Assembly: GCA_002005505.1 (NCBI GenBank)
Contig: KV908341.1
Location: 505,258-569,257 of the forward strand
DNA from: Botryococcus braunii
Lineage: Eukaryota > Chlorophyta > Trebouxiophyceae
DNA: 64,000 nucleotides
Direction: 5' to 3'
Shown here: positions 1-11,824 of the stretch, piece after piece
Position numbering within the stretch: the first letter of the stretch is position 1
How the letters are laid out: every line of letters begins with the position of its first letter
Translations under genes and position numbers: made by a program
The notes under the pieces: generated by a model
Database searches by the model: none
Told to the model about the DNA's origin: nothing
The model's input: only the letters and a program-made list of their open reading frames with translations

Positions 1-61
<61 letters not shown>
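1..61. repeat. (GA)n microsatellite at window edge
   Basis: An uninterrupted GA run begins at the first base, so its true length is unknown. It lies just upstream of the first visible exon of the ankyrin-MYND gene and is probably intronic. Confidence 0.95.
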
Positions 62-65
<4 letters not shown>

Positions 66-144
66 AGCCACTGCAAGGCCCTTTTGAGCGACCCAGTTCT
101 GTTGACTGATGGCTATGGGATGTTTGGGGGGGGGGGGTGTCCAG

Positions 145-1004
145 AACAAGCCCAGCGCTGTCAAGGTGCTGCTGCAGGCAGGGGCGTTGCCTAATGTGGC
201 AAGGGTACATCGAATTGGCCCCCTCTGCTGGCGGCCCAGTGCGGAGACCTCCGCTCCCTCATCCACTACCTGTCCCACCCCGACTTTTCTTTCAAGGTGG
301 GCAGTCCCGATGCATTTTCATTTTTTTGGTGCCAGCATAGTGGAGTAAGAGGACGAAGAGGAAGGCAGAAGGAAGGGGATTTAATTTTCCGGATTTTGGC
401 TTTTCGATCTAGACAGCGACATGTGGATTGTACTTTCTGAACATTTTATCCTGACCATAATGGGGGAGGATGTGAACTGCTTTGATCTGTCTTTATTGCA
501 GATCAACCCTGTCGGGCATTACCCGATTTGTAGCGAACGCGGGCGGGGATAGATGAATTAGAGGGAAACCTGACCATGATGGGGTAAAATGAGAACAACT
601 TTGATCATTCTTTATTGAACGTTCATGTGGAAGGGACAGCTAAAGTGGTCTCCTGACAAAGCTGTGGCTGGGGGTGTGCAGCATCAGGAAGAGGAGGAGG
701 GCGGACTGGAACGGGAAGTGGTGTTCACTCTGCTGGAAGAAGCTGCGGCCCGCCAGAGCCAGGGCAGGAACCCGCTGCCCTTGCCTGATCTGGCTCACTT
801 CCTGGGGCTTGCTCTGGCAGGAGGGCTCTCTGTGACAAAGCCTGATCGCAATGGTGGGTTGCGTTCCTACCACCCAGATGTTGGGTTCCTTCAAACTTCT
901 ACAAGCACCCAGATGTTGCCTCCTACCTTCTCGAGTGCAGTCAGGAGACCCTGTGAGGCCCATGTCCTTCTGTAACGATGTGTGCTTGTCTTGTGTGTGT
1001 GTTC

Positions 1005-1047
<43 letters not shown>

Positions 1048-1457
1048 TGTGTCTGTGTGCGTGTATGTCCGTGTGTCTGTGTGTGTGTGCGCGCGCGCGG
1101 GTGTGCGTATGTGTGTGTGTGTGTGTGTGTGTGTCTGCGTGTGTGTTGGGTGTGTGTTTTGGGGGGGGGGGTGGCTGTTAGTGGTGTGTGGGAAGAGGAG
1201 GGGCACCCTGTGTGTGTGTGGGGTCGGGGGTATGCTTGTGTTGGGTATGTGTGTTTGGTGTGTGTGTGTGTGTGTGCGTGTTTGTTTTTTTGTGTGTGTG
1301 TGTGTGCGCGCGCGCGGGTCTGCGTGTGTGTGTGTGTGTGTGTGTGTCTGCGTGTGTGTTGCGTGTGTGTTTTGGGGGGGGGGGTGGCTGTTAGTGGTGT
1401 ATGGAAAGAGGAGGGGTACCCTGTGTGTGTGTGGGGTCGGGGGTATGCTTGTGTTGG

Positions 1458-1492
<35 letters not shown>

Positions 1493-2953
1493 GTATGTGT
1501 GTGCGGCGCATGTGCGTATGTGTGTGTGTGTGTGTGTGTGTGTGTCTCCATGAACGCAGCGGAGGGCAAGTGAGAGGGTCTATGCATGCATGGGGGTTGT
1601 CAGTTGTGATTAGACCCCTTGGTGCATACAGGGCGCAGCCTGATGTGTGCTGCGGCCACGTTGGGCCACGTGGACCTTCTGAGGATGCTGTTCAAGGCTG
1701 GTGGCCGCAAGACGCGCTATTTGAACGCTCGGGAAAAGGGGCCGCTCTTCTTTAACACGCCCCTGGAAGCTGCTGTGCTGGCCAGGCGCCACTCCGTGGT
1801 CAAGTGGTTGCTGGCCCATGGAGCAGATGTGTGCCGGCTCGATTCCCAAAGCCGGCATGTACTTTGGTATTTCCCCCGTTTTTTTCCCCTTGACTTCTGA
1901 GCTTCGGACCCGAGCCCCTCCCCCACCCCCCCTTCCCCGCCCAAAATGGAAAGGCCTAAGGAGACTGCCGGTCTTGCCCCATCAAGTTAGCTGTTAGGCA
2001 ATGAGTTGGCTGCTAGCGCCCTCAGCGTCAGGGAGGTGTCTAAGCTCGATACCCAGGTGGGGAGGTGTCCAACCTCGTGGTGGCCTCCCTAGCCAGCATC
2101 ATGTTCAGATGCTGGTACAATACCCGCCCCTACCCCTGGGTAGTCACTTTTCGAGTGAGGGCACAACATTTCACAAGTCAGAGTGGCCTCCAAATTACGA
2201 AGGATCCCGCCCGCCAAGGGGGGTCTTGTCTGAACCCTCAAGATCATGCGGACGACGATTTGTCAAGGTGAGCCGTGAGAAGACCGTGTTGTCAAGATTA
2301 GTCATTTGAACACCCGCACGGAGAATGGCCTGGTTGGGAAGACACCTGCATAGGTGGTGAAAAGGGCGTGTGTTGAGCTGCCTCTGCTATGGTGCAGGTA
2401 CATCCAGCCAGAGGATGCTGTACGTGCAAGTGGAGGAGGCGAGGGAGGAGGGAACGCCATGTTGGACGTGCTCATGGCACATGTGCAGGGCAGTCTACAA
2501 TCCCAGGACCTGCAGCAGTGGCTGGACCACCGCGACTCCGGCGGTACGACCCCGACGCAGTACATTATGCGGTACCTGGACCCCGTCTGCCTGCAAAGGA
2601 TGGTACGGGCGGGGGCTCGAGTGAATGCCCCCGACTCGCAAGGAGTTCCAGCATTATATGCCGCATGCCGAGTGAGTCCCCGAGTCCTCGACACCCTGCA
2701 CCCTGCCTCCACCATGCTAAGTGCCAAGATTCCCAATGCTCCCTATTTGGGTCAAATTTACCAAAATTTCCATGATTAGTCCCAGCTTGGCAAGGTGCCG
2801 GTACCAAGCGCCGAGATTTGCATGGTTCCATACTTCGTGCGAAAATGCCCAAAAGTTGCTTACTGAGTGCCGAAGTAGCCTACGTTCTATGAAATGCCAA
2901 ATTTGCTGATTTTCTGTAGTTGGTGTCAAAATGTCAAGGTTGCATTGTGTGTG

Positions 2954-3036
<83 letters not shown>

Positions 3037-6000
3037 CAAGTTGCCATCACCGCCAAACTTCCTTGCTCAGTGCCAAATTAGCCAGCGTTCCATCGTTAGT
3101 GCCCAAAATGCCAGAATTTCATACTTTGTGCCGAAACTGCTAGGGTTCTATACTTTGTGCCAAAACTTGCGGCCAAAGGCATATCTCGCTGTGGAGGTTG
3201 CGCGCCCCCTGTCTGTCCAGAGGCCCCGGTGACCACATTGCAGCAGAATCTATTAATATTTAACATTTTTATCACTATTATTTGACACTATTATTTAACA
3301 TGGATTGGATTTTATTAACACTATTATTTAACATGGATTGGAGTTGCAAATTTGTATCGATGCAAATGCGTACGTCTTCGGGAGTCACCACGTCGGAGAC
3401 GCACCCAAAGACTGTCTGCGGCAAGAGAGATCATAGGGAGGAAAGGGATTGGGAGAGGGGGAGAGAGAGAGGGGGGAGGGAGAGAGGAGGGGGCCCGGGG
3501 GCGGAGGCGGGTGCGGGGGGGGGGGCAGGAGAGGGAGAGGGAGGGGGACAAAAGGGGTGACGCAAAGGGGAGAGATGCACGCAAATGCAGAGGTCTATGG
3601 GTGCGCACCAAGGTGAGGGGGGAGTGCGGTGTGTGAATGCATGCGCGTGTGAGAGAGCGTGCGAAAGCGAGAGAGAGGGTGGAGGGGGCAGAAAGGGGAA
3701 GGGGGAAGAGAGGGGCCGACTGGAGAGTGTTAGAGCCTTCATACATCCAGAAATCGCCAGCATCATGGGGTGAGACACGTTGGGCAACGTTTGCAGGACA
3801 AGCAAGTGGGTCTGGTGAGTGTACTGTCAGCTGCGCCTGGCTTCCGTGAGGCGGTACAGTGGAGGGGTCCCCGCCACGGGATCACCGCTCTCGGCCTTGC
3901 GGTTTCTTACGGTTATACGGCCATCCTCAGCCTTCTTCTCAAGGCTTGCCAGTACGACACCCTTTTCTTACCTTCCTCTTAAAAAAGGGTAAAGTGTGCA
4001 TGACCCCGCACACGGGGAGAAGACATTATGTAAGCACCACCAATATTCCTCTTATCCCCTGTACAAACACAAAGCTCCTCCTGTGTTTCCCGCCCCCCCC
4101 CCCACCCCTCTCCTGTCGGTTGTTCTTCCACCGTCTCTCAACCCAACCCGCTTCTCCCAAACCCCCGTCTTTTTTTCGGATCCCCCTCATTCCCCATCAC
4201 AGCAAAGCTGCCCCCATTCGCTTCATCGTGGTCCTGCTCTCCCTTTTTCCATTGCAACTACCTTCACCCCCTTTCATATTCACCTCCATTTATCCCGCTG
4301 CCGCACGTCGCCCCACATACCTCAAGTCCTTCCCATGGCCGCCACCTCCTTCGGTTGCTGGCGCTGCCTGGGCTGTTTTTTCACAGCGCGGACTGAAGGT
4401 TATGGAAGCATTCTGGGGCTGGTGTGTGTGGTCAAGCCCACAGAAGGGGGATGGGGAAGAGCATTCTATGACTCAGAGCACATGTAAGCAAGGGGATGGA
4501 GCATTCTCTGACTCAGAGCATTTGTAAGCAAAGGGGATGGAGTATTCTCTGACTCAGAGCATTTGTAAGCAAAGGGGATGGGGCATTCTCTGACTCAGAG
4601 CACATGTAAGCAAGGGGATGGAGCATTCACTGACTCAGAGCATTTGTAAGCAAAGGGGATGGAGCATTCTCTGACTCAGAGCAGATGTAAGCAAGGGGAT
4701 GGAGCATTCTCTGACTCAGAGCATTTGTAAGCAAAGGGGATGGAGCATTCTCTGACTCAGAGCAGATGTAAGCAAGGGGATGGAGCATTCTCTGACTCAG
4801 AGCATTTGTAAGCAAAGGGGATGGAGCATTCTATGATTCATAACATTTGCAAGCACATGTCCTCCTTGTATAGCCGCAGCCATCCATGAGTCCTTGTGTG
4901 AGCTACGACTCCTTGCACATGCCTTAGTGTGGTTGTCAAAAGAAATTGTTTTTGCAAGTCATGAAGCACAGTATCAAGCCCTCATCTGAAGTGCAAAGCT
5001 CGTTCTGAAGAAAAATGTGAGGTACGTAGCCTGGCCCTGTTTTCTTCTTCTTAATGAGCTTTGCACGTGCAATGAGCACTTCATACTGTGGTTGGTAAGT
5101 TGCCGAGGCTATGTACCTCTCCAGCCACACAAGTGCTTGGTACGTTGCAAGTTAGCAGTTGGTTGCTAGTTGGTTGTAGGTTGGTTAGGTTGGTACAACT
5201 GCTCCGTGGTGAAGGAATGCTACCATTGAGATATTGGTTGGCTTGGGAGCGCTGGTACATGTTTGAGAGTTGCGACCCCAAACCATCTTGGATAGGTTGA
5301 TACTGCTGGTGCATATTAAAAACTGTGGTGGAGAGTGGCTACCACTGAGATTGGCAGATTGACCCTAAATGGTTAGGGTCAATGCCACTGGTTAGGGTCA
5401 ATGCCACTCCCAAATGGTAAGGGAGTTGCAACCGCTGGTATTGGTTAGCTTGATGCTATCGTTACATGTTAAAGGCTTGCTACCACTGAGGTTGGTTAGG
5501 GTCATGCTATTGGCACATGTTGAAAGAGTTGCTACCACTGAGATTGGTTAAGGTCATGCTATTGGTACAAGTCAAAAGAGTTACTACCACTGAGATTGGC
5601 TAGGTTGTTGCTATTGGTACATGTTAAAAGAGTTACTACCACTGAGATTGGTTAAGGTCATGCTATTGGTACATCTTACAAGAGTCGCTACCACTGAGAT
5701 TGGTTAGATTTTTCTATTGATACATGGTAAAGAGTCGCTACCACTGAGATTGGTTAGGTTGTTGCTATTGGTACATGTTAAAGAGTTGCTACTACTGATG
5801 TTGGATAGGTAGATATTGCTGGTACATATTGAGGCTGGGGTCTTGCCTGGTAGTATGTACATTCAGGGCTCTACTGGGATATTGCCATGAACCCATATGG
5901 CTATGCAGGGAGCACAACATAGAGGTGGCTCCGCTGTTGGAAGTCCGGCCTGAACGGTCAAAGCTTGCGTCCGAGCTGAGGAATGGGATGGAGGAGGGCC

Positions 6001-6385
6001 CTGAGATGCGATTGCATTTGCCCCTCTTTGCCGCCCTTATAAACCGCAAACCAGAGGCCTTTGCAGAGACCTTTGCCTCTAACAGTGCAGCCTTGGCCTC
6101 CCAGTTGGAAGTGTGGCAGGTTCGAATCCTGCTGTCTCCTCCTTCCTCTCTCGCCGTGTTTCTCAACAACCCTACTGGCTTGCCTCTCGAGTTGCCGCCA
6201 TGTAAGCAGAGCCCAAGGAGCGGGGAGTCTGGCCAAAGACAGTTCCAGACGCTTTTGTCTTTATGTATAAGGGTGAATGTGCATGTGTATCGGTGTTAAA
6301 GTGAGAGATTGTGTGTGTGTGTGTGTGTGTATGGCGTGTGTGTGTGTGTGTGTGTTGTGTGTGTGGGTGGGTGGGTGTGTGTGTG

Positions 6386-6439
<54 letters not shown>

Positions 6440-6546
6440 AGTGTGAGAGAGTGAATGTATAAGGATAGTCTGTGAGAATGTCTGTGTCCAAGAGTGTGTG
6501 TGTGTGTTGGGGGGGGGGGGGGTTTGCATAAGTGCATGTACACACA

Positions 6547-6598
<52 letters not shown>

Positions 6599-6898
6599 AA
6601 AGATATACACAAAGAGAGACTGAGAGATTAGAAGAGCAGGGGGAGGGAGGGGAGTGCGCTGAGGGATGCTGGATTATCTATGTCCCATGCAGTATGGGCC
6701 CCTCTGAAGCAGAAGGTGCGGGGGCCCGCAGGTAGTACCGGGTATACCCTTGGAACAGGCAAGGGTTGCAGAAGAGGGGGAGGAGGGCGAGCACATGACC
6801 CTGCCCATGTGTGCAGCTGCTGTTGGGGACTGCTCTTCCCTGCGCCGCCTCATCGCTGCAGGTGCGCACATGCACCCCAGCGAGAGAGAGAGTGAGTG

Positions 6899-6989
<91 letters not shown>

Positions 6990-7098
6990 CAAGCGCGCAC
7001 GTGTGTGTGTTGGGGGGGAGTTGCGTGTGTGTGGGTGGGTAGGTGTGTGCGTGCATGTGCACGTGCGCGAGCGCGTGTGCCCAAGTGCGCGAGCGCGT

Positions 7099-7149
<51 letters not shown>

Positions 7150-9138
7150 TCTGTGTGCTTATGTCTGTGTGTGTGTGTGTGTGCGCGCGCGCTCGCGTGC
7201 GTGTGTGCGTGTGTGCGTGGGGGGCGGGGAATGGGGGAAGTTGCAGGTACAGTTGGTACTGTTGAGGTTCGAGGGCACATGGGGTTGCAAAGCGCAAAAT
7301 AGCCCGGACCTCATTATGTCGATTTCCATCTAGATTAGTTCCATCTAAATTGGTGACCCGGAGGGCAAACATGAGAGCATGTGGGGGGCGGGGTTCCTTG
7401 CAGGGGCTCCCCTGGCGCCCCAGGGTACCGCGAACCGCTACCTCCGCGACGCCATGACCTTGGCCGTCGACTATCCCGACCTGCTGCTGTCCGTGAAGGC
7501 GGGCACGGCCCACAGCCCCACGTCGCCGCTGTCCCCGCGCTTCAACAGCATGGCCACGACATCCTCAGCGTCGCCCCTGGGGTCGGAAGCGCGGGGCCGG
7601 GGGACCGCGGGGAGTGGAGTGGGCTCCCCGCCAGCTCCGGACAGCCCTCGGAGCCCCTGCGGGGGGTCCCCCGCTGCTCTGCGGGGGGCGGAGCGGGGCG
7701 TTTGGGACTCGGCGGAGCGCACCGCCGCGCCCAGCCGCCCCAAGATCTCCACCGAGGGCGATGGGGAAGGGGGCTCCGCGCCAGCGGGGCCCCGCGCGGG
7801 AGCGAGCAAGGGGAGCGGGGTCCTCCTTCCGGCGTGTTTGGAGTTTGGGGAGCCAAACTCAAACCACTCGCTGGACATGGGTGCGGAAGACGCGCTCTTC
7901 CCCAGCCGGCAACCGCCGGACGGCGACGCGCTGCGGGAGCTGGAGCGGGCCGTGGAGCAGTACGCGTCGTCGGAGTGCGGTACGCCGACGGGCAGTGTCA
8001 GCGCGGGCGGCCGGTCCTTCGACTCCCTCGTGGACATCGTAGGCTTGGATGAGACGTCTATGGAGCTTGACGCGACGGCGTTTTCACGCACGCTCGCCCA
8101 CTGGGAGGCCCGGCGGGCGGCGCTGAAGCCCTTGGAGCGCCGCACCCAGGCGGAAGCCGCCCACATGCTGCGCCTGCTCCACACGCGGCAGTCGCAGATC
8201 GAGGCGGGGTGGAAGGAGTGGTGCGAGGGGGAGGGCCTCGATCCGCGTACCGGGCGGGCGGCGGGCGAGTCCCCGCCCGCCGCTCCATCTGGTCCCCCGG
8301 AGTCCCCGTGGGCGCCCGCCCACGCGGCAGAAGTCCGCTGGTGCGCTACCCGCCTCCAAGCCATCAGCGAATCCCTGGAGGTCCTGCGGGAGGTGCGGCG
8401 GAGCGGGGACGGGGCGGGCCCTGCGGGGGACCCAGTGCCGAGGATGGACCCGCGGGACCTGTCGGAGTACCCGGGACGACAGGATCCAATCTCGAGGTTC
8501 TCGTCGGGGCCGCCGCGAGACCTTGAAGAGACCGGAGGGGGATCAGGCCTCTGGGAGGCGGTGGGGAAGAGCGAGGCAGTGCAGGCCAGGCCCCTCCCAC
8601 TGCTGGCGTCTCGGGAAGTGCTGCAAGAAGTGGGAGGAGGAGATCCAGGAACTTGCCAGCTGCGAGAGGAGCACCTCCAGTGCGCGAGCATCCTCCTGGA
8701 TGCCGGCTGTGGGATGAGCCCCATGCAGAAGGCCAAATTGGAATTAGCGGTCGCGCAGCGCCCTGAGAGCAAGGTGCGGACTTCATAAAGGAAAAGCCCC
8801 AAGCATTCTCAAATTGTACAAATTCTCCGGCTTCCAGAACCCTGTCCAAACACAAGTGAACGGCCAACGTTTCTCCATCGCCATGCGGCAGTGAATGAGA
8901 AAGTCCGCAGCTGGGAGGAGGCTAAACCTGCTGGGGGGGTGCGTGTGGGCGGGCTCAGGCGGGCGCGCGGCTGGCGGAGAAGCTGATCAGGCAGGCCGGG
9001 CAGTGCGCCGTGTGCAGCATGTGGGGCATCTGGCCTCGCTGCGGCCGCTGCCATTCCGTGTTTTACTGCGGACCCGCACACCAATCGCAGGACTGGCCAC
9101 GTCACCAGGCTCAGTGCGAGCCGCTGTGCCCCTGCTGA
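145..9138 (+). CDS. Ankyrin-repeat protein with C-terminal MYND zinc finger (5' partial)
   Basis: Exons by splice sites and phase: 145-296, 682-853, 1632-1858, 2408-2671, 3797-3951, 5909 to about 6084-6119, 6772-6861, 7404-8773, 8959-9138. Ankyrin-like helices occur throughout, for example [72 protein letters not shown] and MCAAAVGD. Split codons rejoin at 853/1632 (Gly), 3951/5909 (Gln) and 6861/7404 (Gly). Exon 8 is GC-rich and carries a long Ser/Pro/Gly-rich linker. The last exon is a MYND finger with C-x2-C-x8-C-x2-C, then [11 protein letters not shown] and a closing H-x3-C; His replaces the usual Cys before QxxDW. MYND fingers are protein-interaction modules, so an adaptor or scaffold role is inferred. 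Odd points: exon 1 needs a frame change near 211-219; the acceptor at 2407 was chosen by phase; and the exon 6 to 7 junction is unresolved, so a small exon may be missing. Confidence 0.8.
970..1545. repeat. Compound (GT)n array in intron, internally duplicated
   Basis: GT-rich tract with short GC alternations. A roughly 200-bp block containing a G run, GGTGGCTGTTAGTGGTGT and a GTGTGGGGTCGGGGGTATGC stretch occurs twice (about 1140-1260 and 1355-1470), so part of the array duplicated as a unit. It is intronic in the ankyrin-MYND gene, between exons 2 and 3. The open frames across it are repeat artefacts. Confidence 0.9.
2946..3036. repeat. (GT)n microsatellite
   Basis: About 45 GT units, nearly uninterrupted, in the intron between ankyrin exons 4 and 5. 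Confidence 0.95.
4458..4855. repeat. 40-41-bp minisatellite, about 10 copies
   Basis: The unit carries GCATTCTCTGACTCAGAGCA followed by TGTAAGCAAAGGGGATGG, repeated head to tail from about 4458. Copies alternate in short runs between an ACATGTAAGCAAGG and a TTTGTAAGCAAAGG variant, suggesting two-unit expansion. It is in the large intron between ankyrin exons 5 and 6. The core CTCTGACTCAGAG is a near palindrome. Confidence 0.93.
5200..5835. repeat. Degenerate minisatellite of about 50-53 bp
   Basis: Successive units share GCTACCACTGAGATTGGTTA and a following TGCTATTGGTACATGTTAAA. They start near 5210, 5339, 5472, 5533, 5585, 5638, 5690 and 5738, and decay at both ends. The array lies in the same intron as the 41-bp minisatellite and ends about 75 bp before exon 6. 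Confidence 0.88.
6308..6600. repeat. (GT)n then (CA)n microsatellites
   Basis: GT tracts at about 6310-6438, then a spacer with a G run, then a CA tract at 6540-6596. GT and CA arms in opposite orientation could pair as a long imperfect hairpin. Intronic in the ankyrin-MYND gene. Confidence 0.92.
6897..7225. repeat. (TG)n(AG)n compound microsatellite
   Basis: TG run, then AG run (about 6945-6987), then several GT/GC blocks to about 7225, in the intron between ankyrin exons 7 and 8. Confidence 0.92.
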
Positions 9139-9454
9139 GTCCCCGGCGAGACCAGGGACTGGGAACCCCAGCGAGCTCGAATCTACTCTGTGTGGGGTTT
9201 CCTTCGCTTCGCGGTGGGATGGTCATGGCACAGATTCTTTTTTTTTTAACCATTTCGAACCGGGATTGTCCCAAAGCTGAGCGAACTTCGGACTCGAATT
9301 GGACCTGATTGGAGCAGCCGGGCCACTTTGAAGATGGCAAGACCCCTTCCATGTGAGATGTGGGTCTCCTGCAAAGACGGATTTTGCCCTGAGGGCCTCG
9401 CACGGGCGGTTGCCTGCCTGCACATACATCACATGAGCGGGACGAACTGGGATG

Positions 9455-9775
9455 CTCTGCCTTCTTCTTCCTCGTCTTCTTCTTCTTCTTCTTCTTCTTC
9501 CTCTTCTCCTTCTTCTTCCTCTTCTTCTTCTTCTTCCTCTTCCTCTTCCTCTTCTCCTTCGTCTTCGTCTTCGTCTTCGTCTTCTTCTTCTTCTTCTTCT
9601 TCTTCTTCTTCTTCTTCTTCTTCTTCTTCTTCTTCTTCTTCTTCTTCTTCTTCTTCTTCTTCCTCTTCCTCTTCCTCTTTTTCTTCTCCTTCCTCCTCTT
9701 TCTCCTTTTCCTCTTTTCCTTCACCTTCTTCTTCTTCTCCTCGATCTTCTTCTTCTTCTTCTCCCTTCACCTTCC
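9455..9775. repeat. (TTC/TCC/TCG)n trinucleotide array
   Basis: About 320 bp of TTC-type triplets with TCC and TCG variants, roughly 320 bp past the MYND stop codon. It reads as poly-Ser or poly-Leu on one strand and poly-Glu or Lys on the other. No splice or codon-start context supports translation, so I treat it as a repeat. Confidence 0.93.
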
Positions 9776-10629
9776 GCACCACCCTCCTCCACCTCCATCA
9801 TCTTCTTCCTCCTCGCCCTCGTCGTTGCATTGGTTCGGAAGGGCCGCCAGTTCCCTTGTGACATCCCTTAGAGATTTTAAAGGAGCAGTCACAGATTTGT
9901 GCTGGGTAAGACAAGACCCTTGGTTTGGTCACATGGGAGTTGGATGTCGTGGGGCAGTGCCTTACTGTAAGGCACCTGCATGGATCAAATTCCGCTGGGG
10001 CAGCTTGACCTTCTGCACAGCACTGCGCCTTCTTTCCCCCCCCCCCCCCTCGAAGACAAAGCTATTGTCTCTCTGAGCGGAAGCTCTGGCTCTGATAGAG
10101 GCAGAGGGTCTCTTTATGCAATGTCTGATGACCGCGCCGCCCGCGCCTCGCGTGACGTGGCCCTGCTACCATCAGCTGAATTCCAGACCATGAACTGCAA
10201 GTGCGGGCTGGTCCGAAGTGAGCTCAGCCCACACCTGCTTGAAACAGGAGTATCAAATAGGGAAGGAGGGAAAGGGACAGGGGCAGGGAATAGGGAACTG
10301 GTATGTCAGGGTGTGTTTCCATCCACCTGTTCAGGTCCAACCATGAGAGTGGATTTGAGAGCCCTCTTGGCCATTTCACCCCGCCAGCTGGCAGTTCTTT
10401 GGTGGCTGACCTCATCCTTCTCGGGGTTGAGCCTCTGCATTGAGGAAGACTGCGGGAGGGCAATTGGCTGTGACACGTGGTTTATGGCTTAATTGCACTT
10501 TTCCTTCTTTTTTTTTCTTCTTTCTTTTTTCTTTCTGTTCTTTTCTTTCCTCCCCCCCCCCCCCCCCCGGTTTTTTTTAGTTGTGGTTCAGGAAAGTCGG
10601 TCGCCAGGTTTGGTCAAGGCGTGTCCCGT

Positions 10630-10915
10630 AATGAAACAAGGAGTCTGTGCAGGGAGAACTCCGCCGTTATTAAGCAGGAAGTCTGCGCAGGAAAGTTCCG
10701 CCCTCATGTGAAACAGAAACTGCGCAGGAAAGTTCCGCCCTCGTGTGAAACAGAAACTGCGCGGGAAACTTCCGCCCTCATCTGAAGCAGAAAGTCTGCG
10801 CAGAAAGGTTCCGCCCTCATGTGAAACAGAAACTGCGCGGGAAAGTTCCGCCCTCTTTAGAAATTCTGAAGCAGGAACTGCGCGGGAAAGTTCCGCCCTC
10901 AAATGAAGCAGACTG
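10630..10915. repeat. 37-39-bp minisatellite with E2F-like cores
   Basis: Six to seven degenerate units built on AAACAGAAACTGCGCGGGAA followed by AGTTCCGCCCTCATGTG. Three units contain GCGCGGGAAA, whose complement TTTCCCGCGC fits the E2F consensus TTTSSCGC; other copies carry GCGCAGGAAA. One unit has an 8-bp expansion (TTTAGAAATT region near 10855). Confidence 0.88.
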
Positions 10916-11784
10916 TCTTCTTTCTTTAAACAGTTGGGGTCTGCGAGTGGAACGTCAACGGGCATTCCACAGGCTCATAGCAGGGAGCCTGCATGTGCGC
11001 AAGCAAGCTCCTCTGACATGCCCTTTCCCACGAGCTGCTTACCACCCATTCTGTGTGTCCCGGAGTGTGACTGGGAAATTTCGTCGGAGAAATTTGACGG
11101 ATTTATGGTGTGCGGTTAGGATAGGCTTCGCTCTTTAAATTAAACTTATAAATTTTGAGCGCGTTGCATCTCAGCCGCCTGCGCCTGCGCATGTGCAAAG
11201 GGCCAGGTGGCACACATGCCAGGCAGCCCCCATGGCTTTTTTTAATTATAGGGCTTTATACAGTATCGGATGATTTTATACGGTTTTACAGTTTAATTCT
11301 TTTTGACCTTGGTCGTGCTTCTGTTCAATAGTACTGTCAAAGCCTGGCCTGTAATACTGTATCTTCTCCGCGTGTGCCGGGTCATGCAAACTTTACACTT
11401 TTTCTTGTACTGTGAAAGTCTGGCCTGCCCGGGCCTGACCCGAAAGAGAGGCCTCAGTGTAAGTTCACTGGTTCGTACTAGAAAGAGAGGCCTCAGTATA
11501 GTGGCCTTAGTATAGGGGCCTTAGTATAAGAGAGGCCTTGGTAAAATGAGAGCCTAAGGTGCTCAACCGTTGGTGGTGGTGCTCAGATTCCAGCACAGCA
11601 AGGTTCGACCCGACGTTGCCTTATGTGGCTTATAGGTAGCCACTCATCAACAGTCCTGCCCGCCTCCGTACTGGATATCGCATCAGGAATCGGTGCGGTG
11701 TACTGCGTATTGGATCGGGACGTGGTGGTACGTCAAGAGCTTCCGTCCCGGAAGGTGTTTTAATTACGTACTGCGTATTGGATC

Positions 11785-11824
11785 GGGATGTGGTGGTACA
11801 TCCAGAGATGTACCACCACGTCCC
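11785..11824. repeat. Short inverted repeat, 18-bp arms, 4-base loop
   Basis: GGGATGTGGTGGTACATC (11785-11802) pairs with 11807-11824 at 17 of 18 positions around the loop CAGA. The arm sequence is part of a larger local repeat: GTACTGCGTATTGGATCGGG recurs at about 11701 and 11768. It is not followed by a T run. Confidence 0.85.

Noticed and set aside
640..1587. Long open frames of Thr/His, Cys/Val, Arg/Glu or Ser/Leu over GT, CA, GA and TC arrays here and at about 18.4, 25.4, 30.9, 36.8, 54.4 and 57 kb
   Set aside because: Dinucleotide repeats have no stop codons in some frames, so they read open by chance. No start context, splice context or homology supports them.
6090..6145. tRNA-like T arm (GCAGG, TTCGAAT loop, CCTGC) with a B-box match
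   Set aside because: No matching acceptor 5' half, D arm or anticodon arm at proper distance upstream. It overlaps the end of an ankyrin exon. It could be a tRNA-derived SINE scrap, but I cannot support that.
9429..9861. Poly-Ser, poly-Leu and poly-Glu/Lys frames on both strands
   Set aside because: They follow from the TTC-type array and lie beyond the MYND stop codon.
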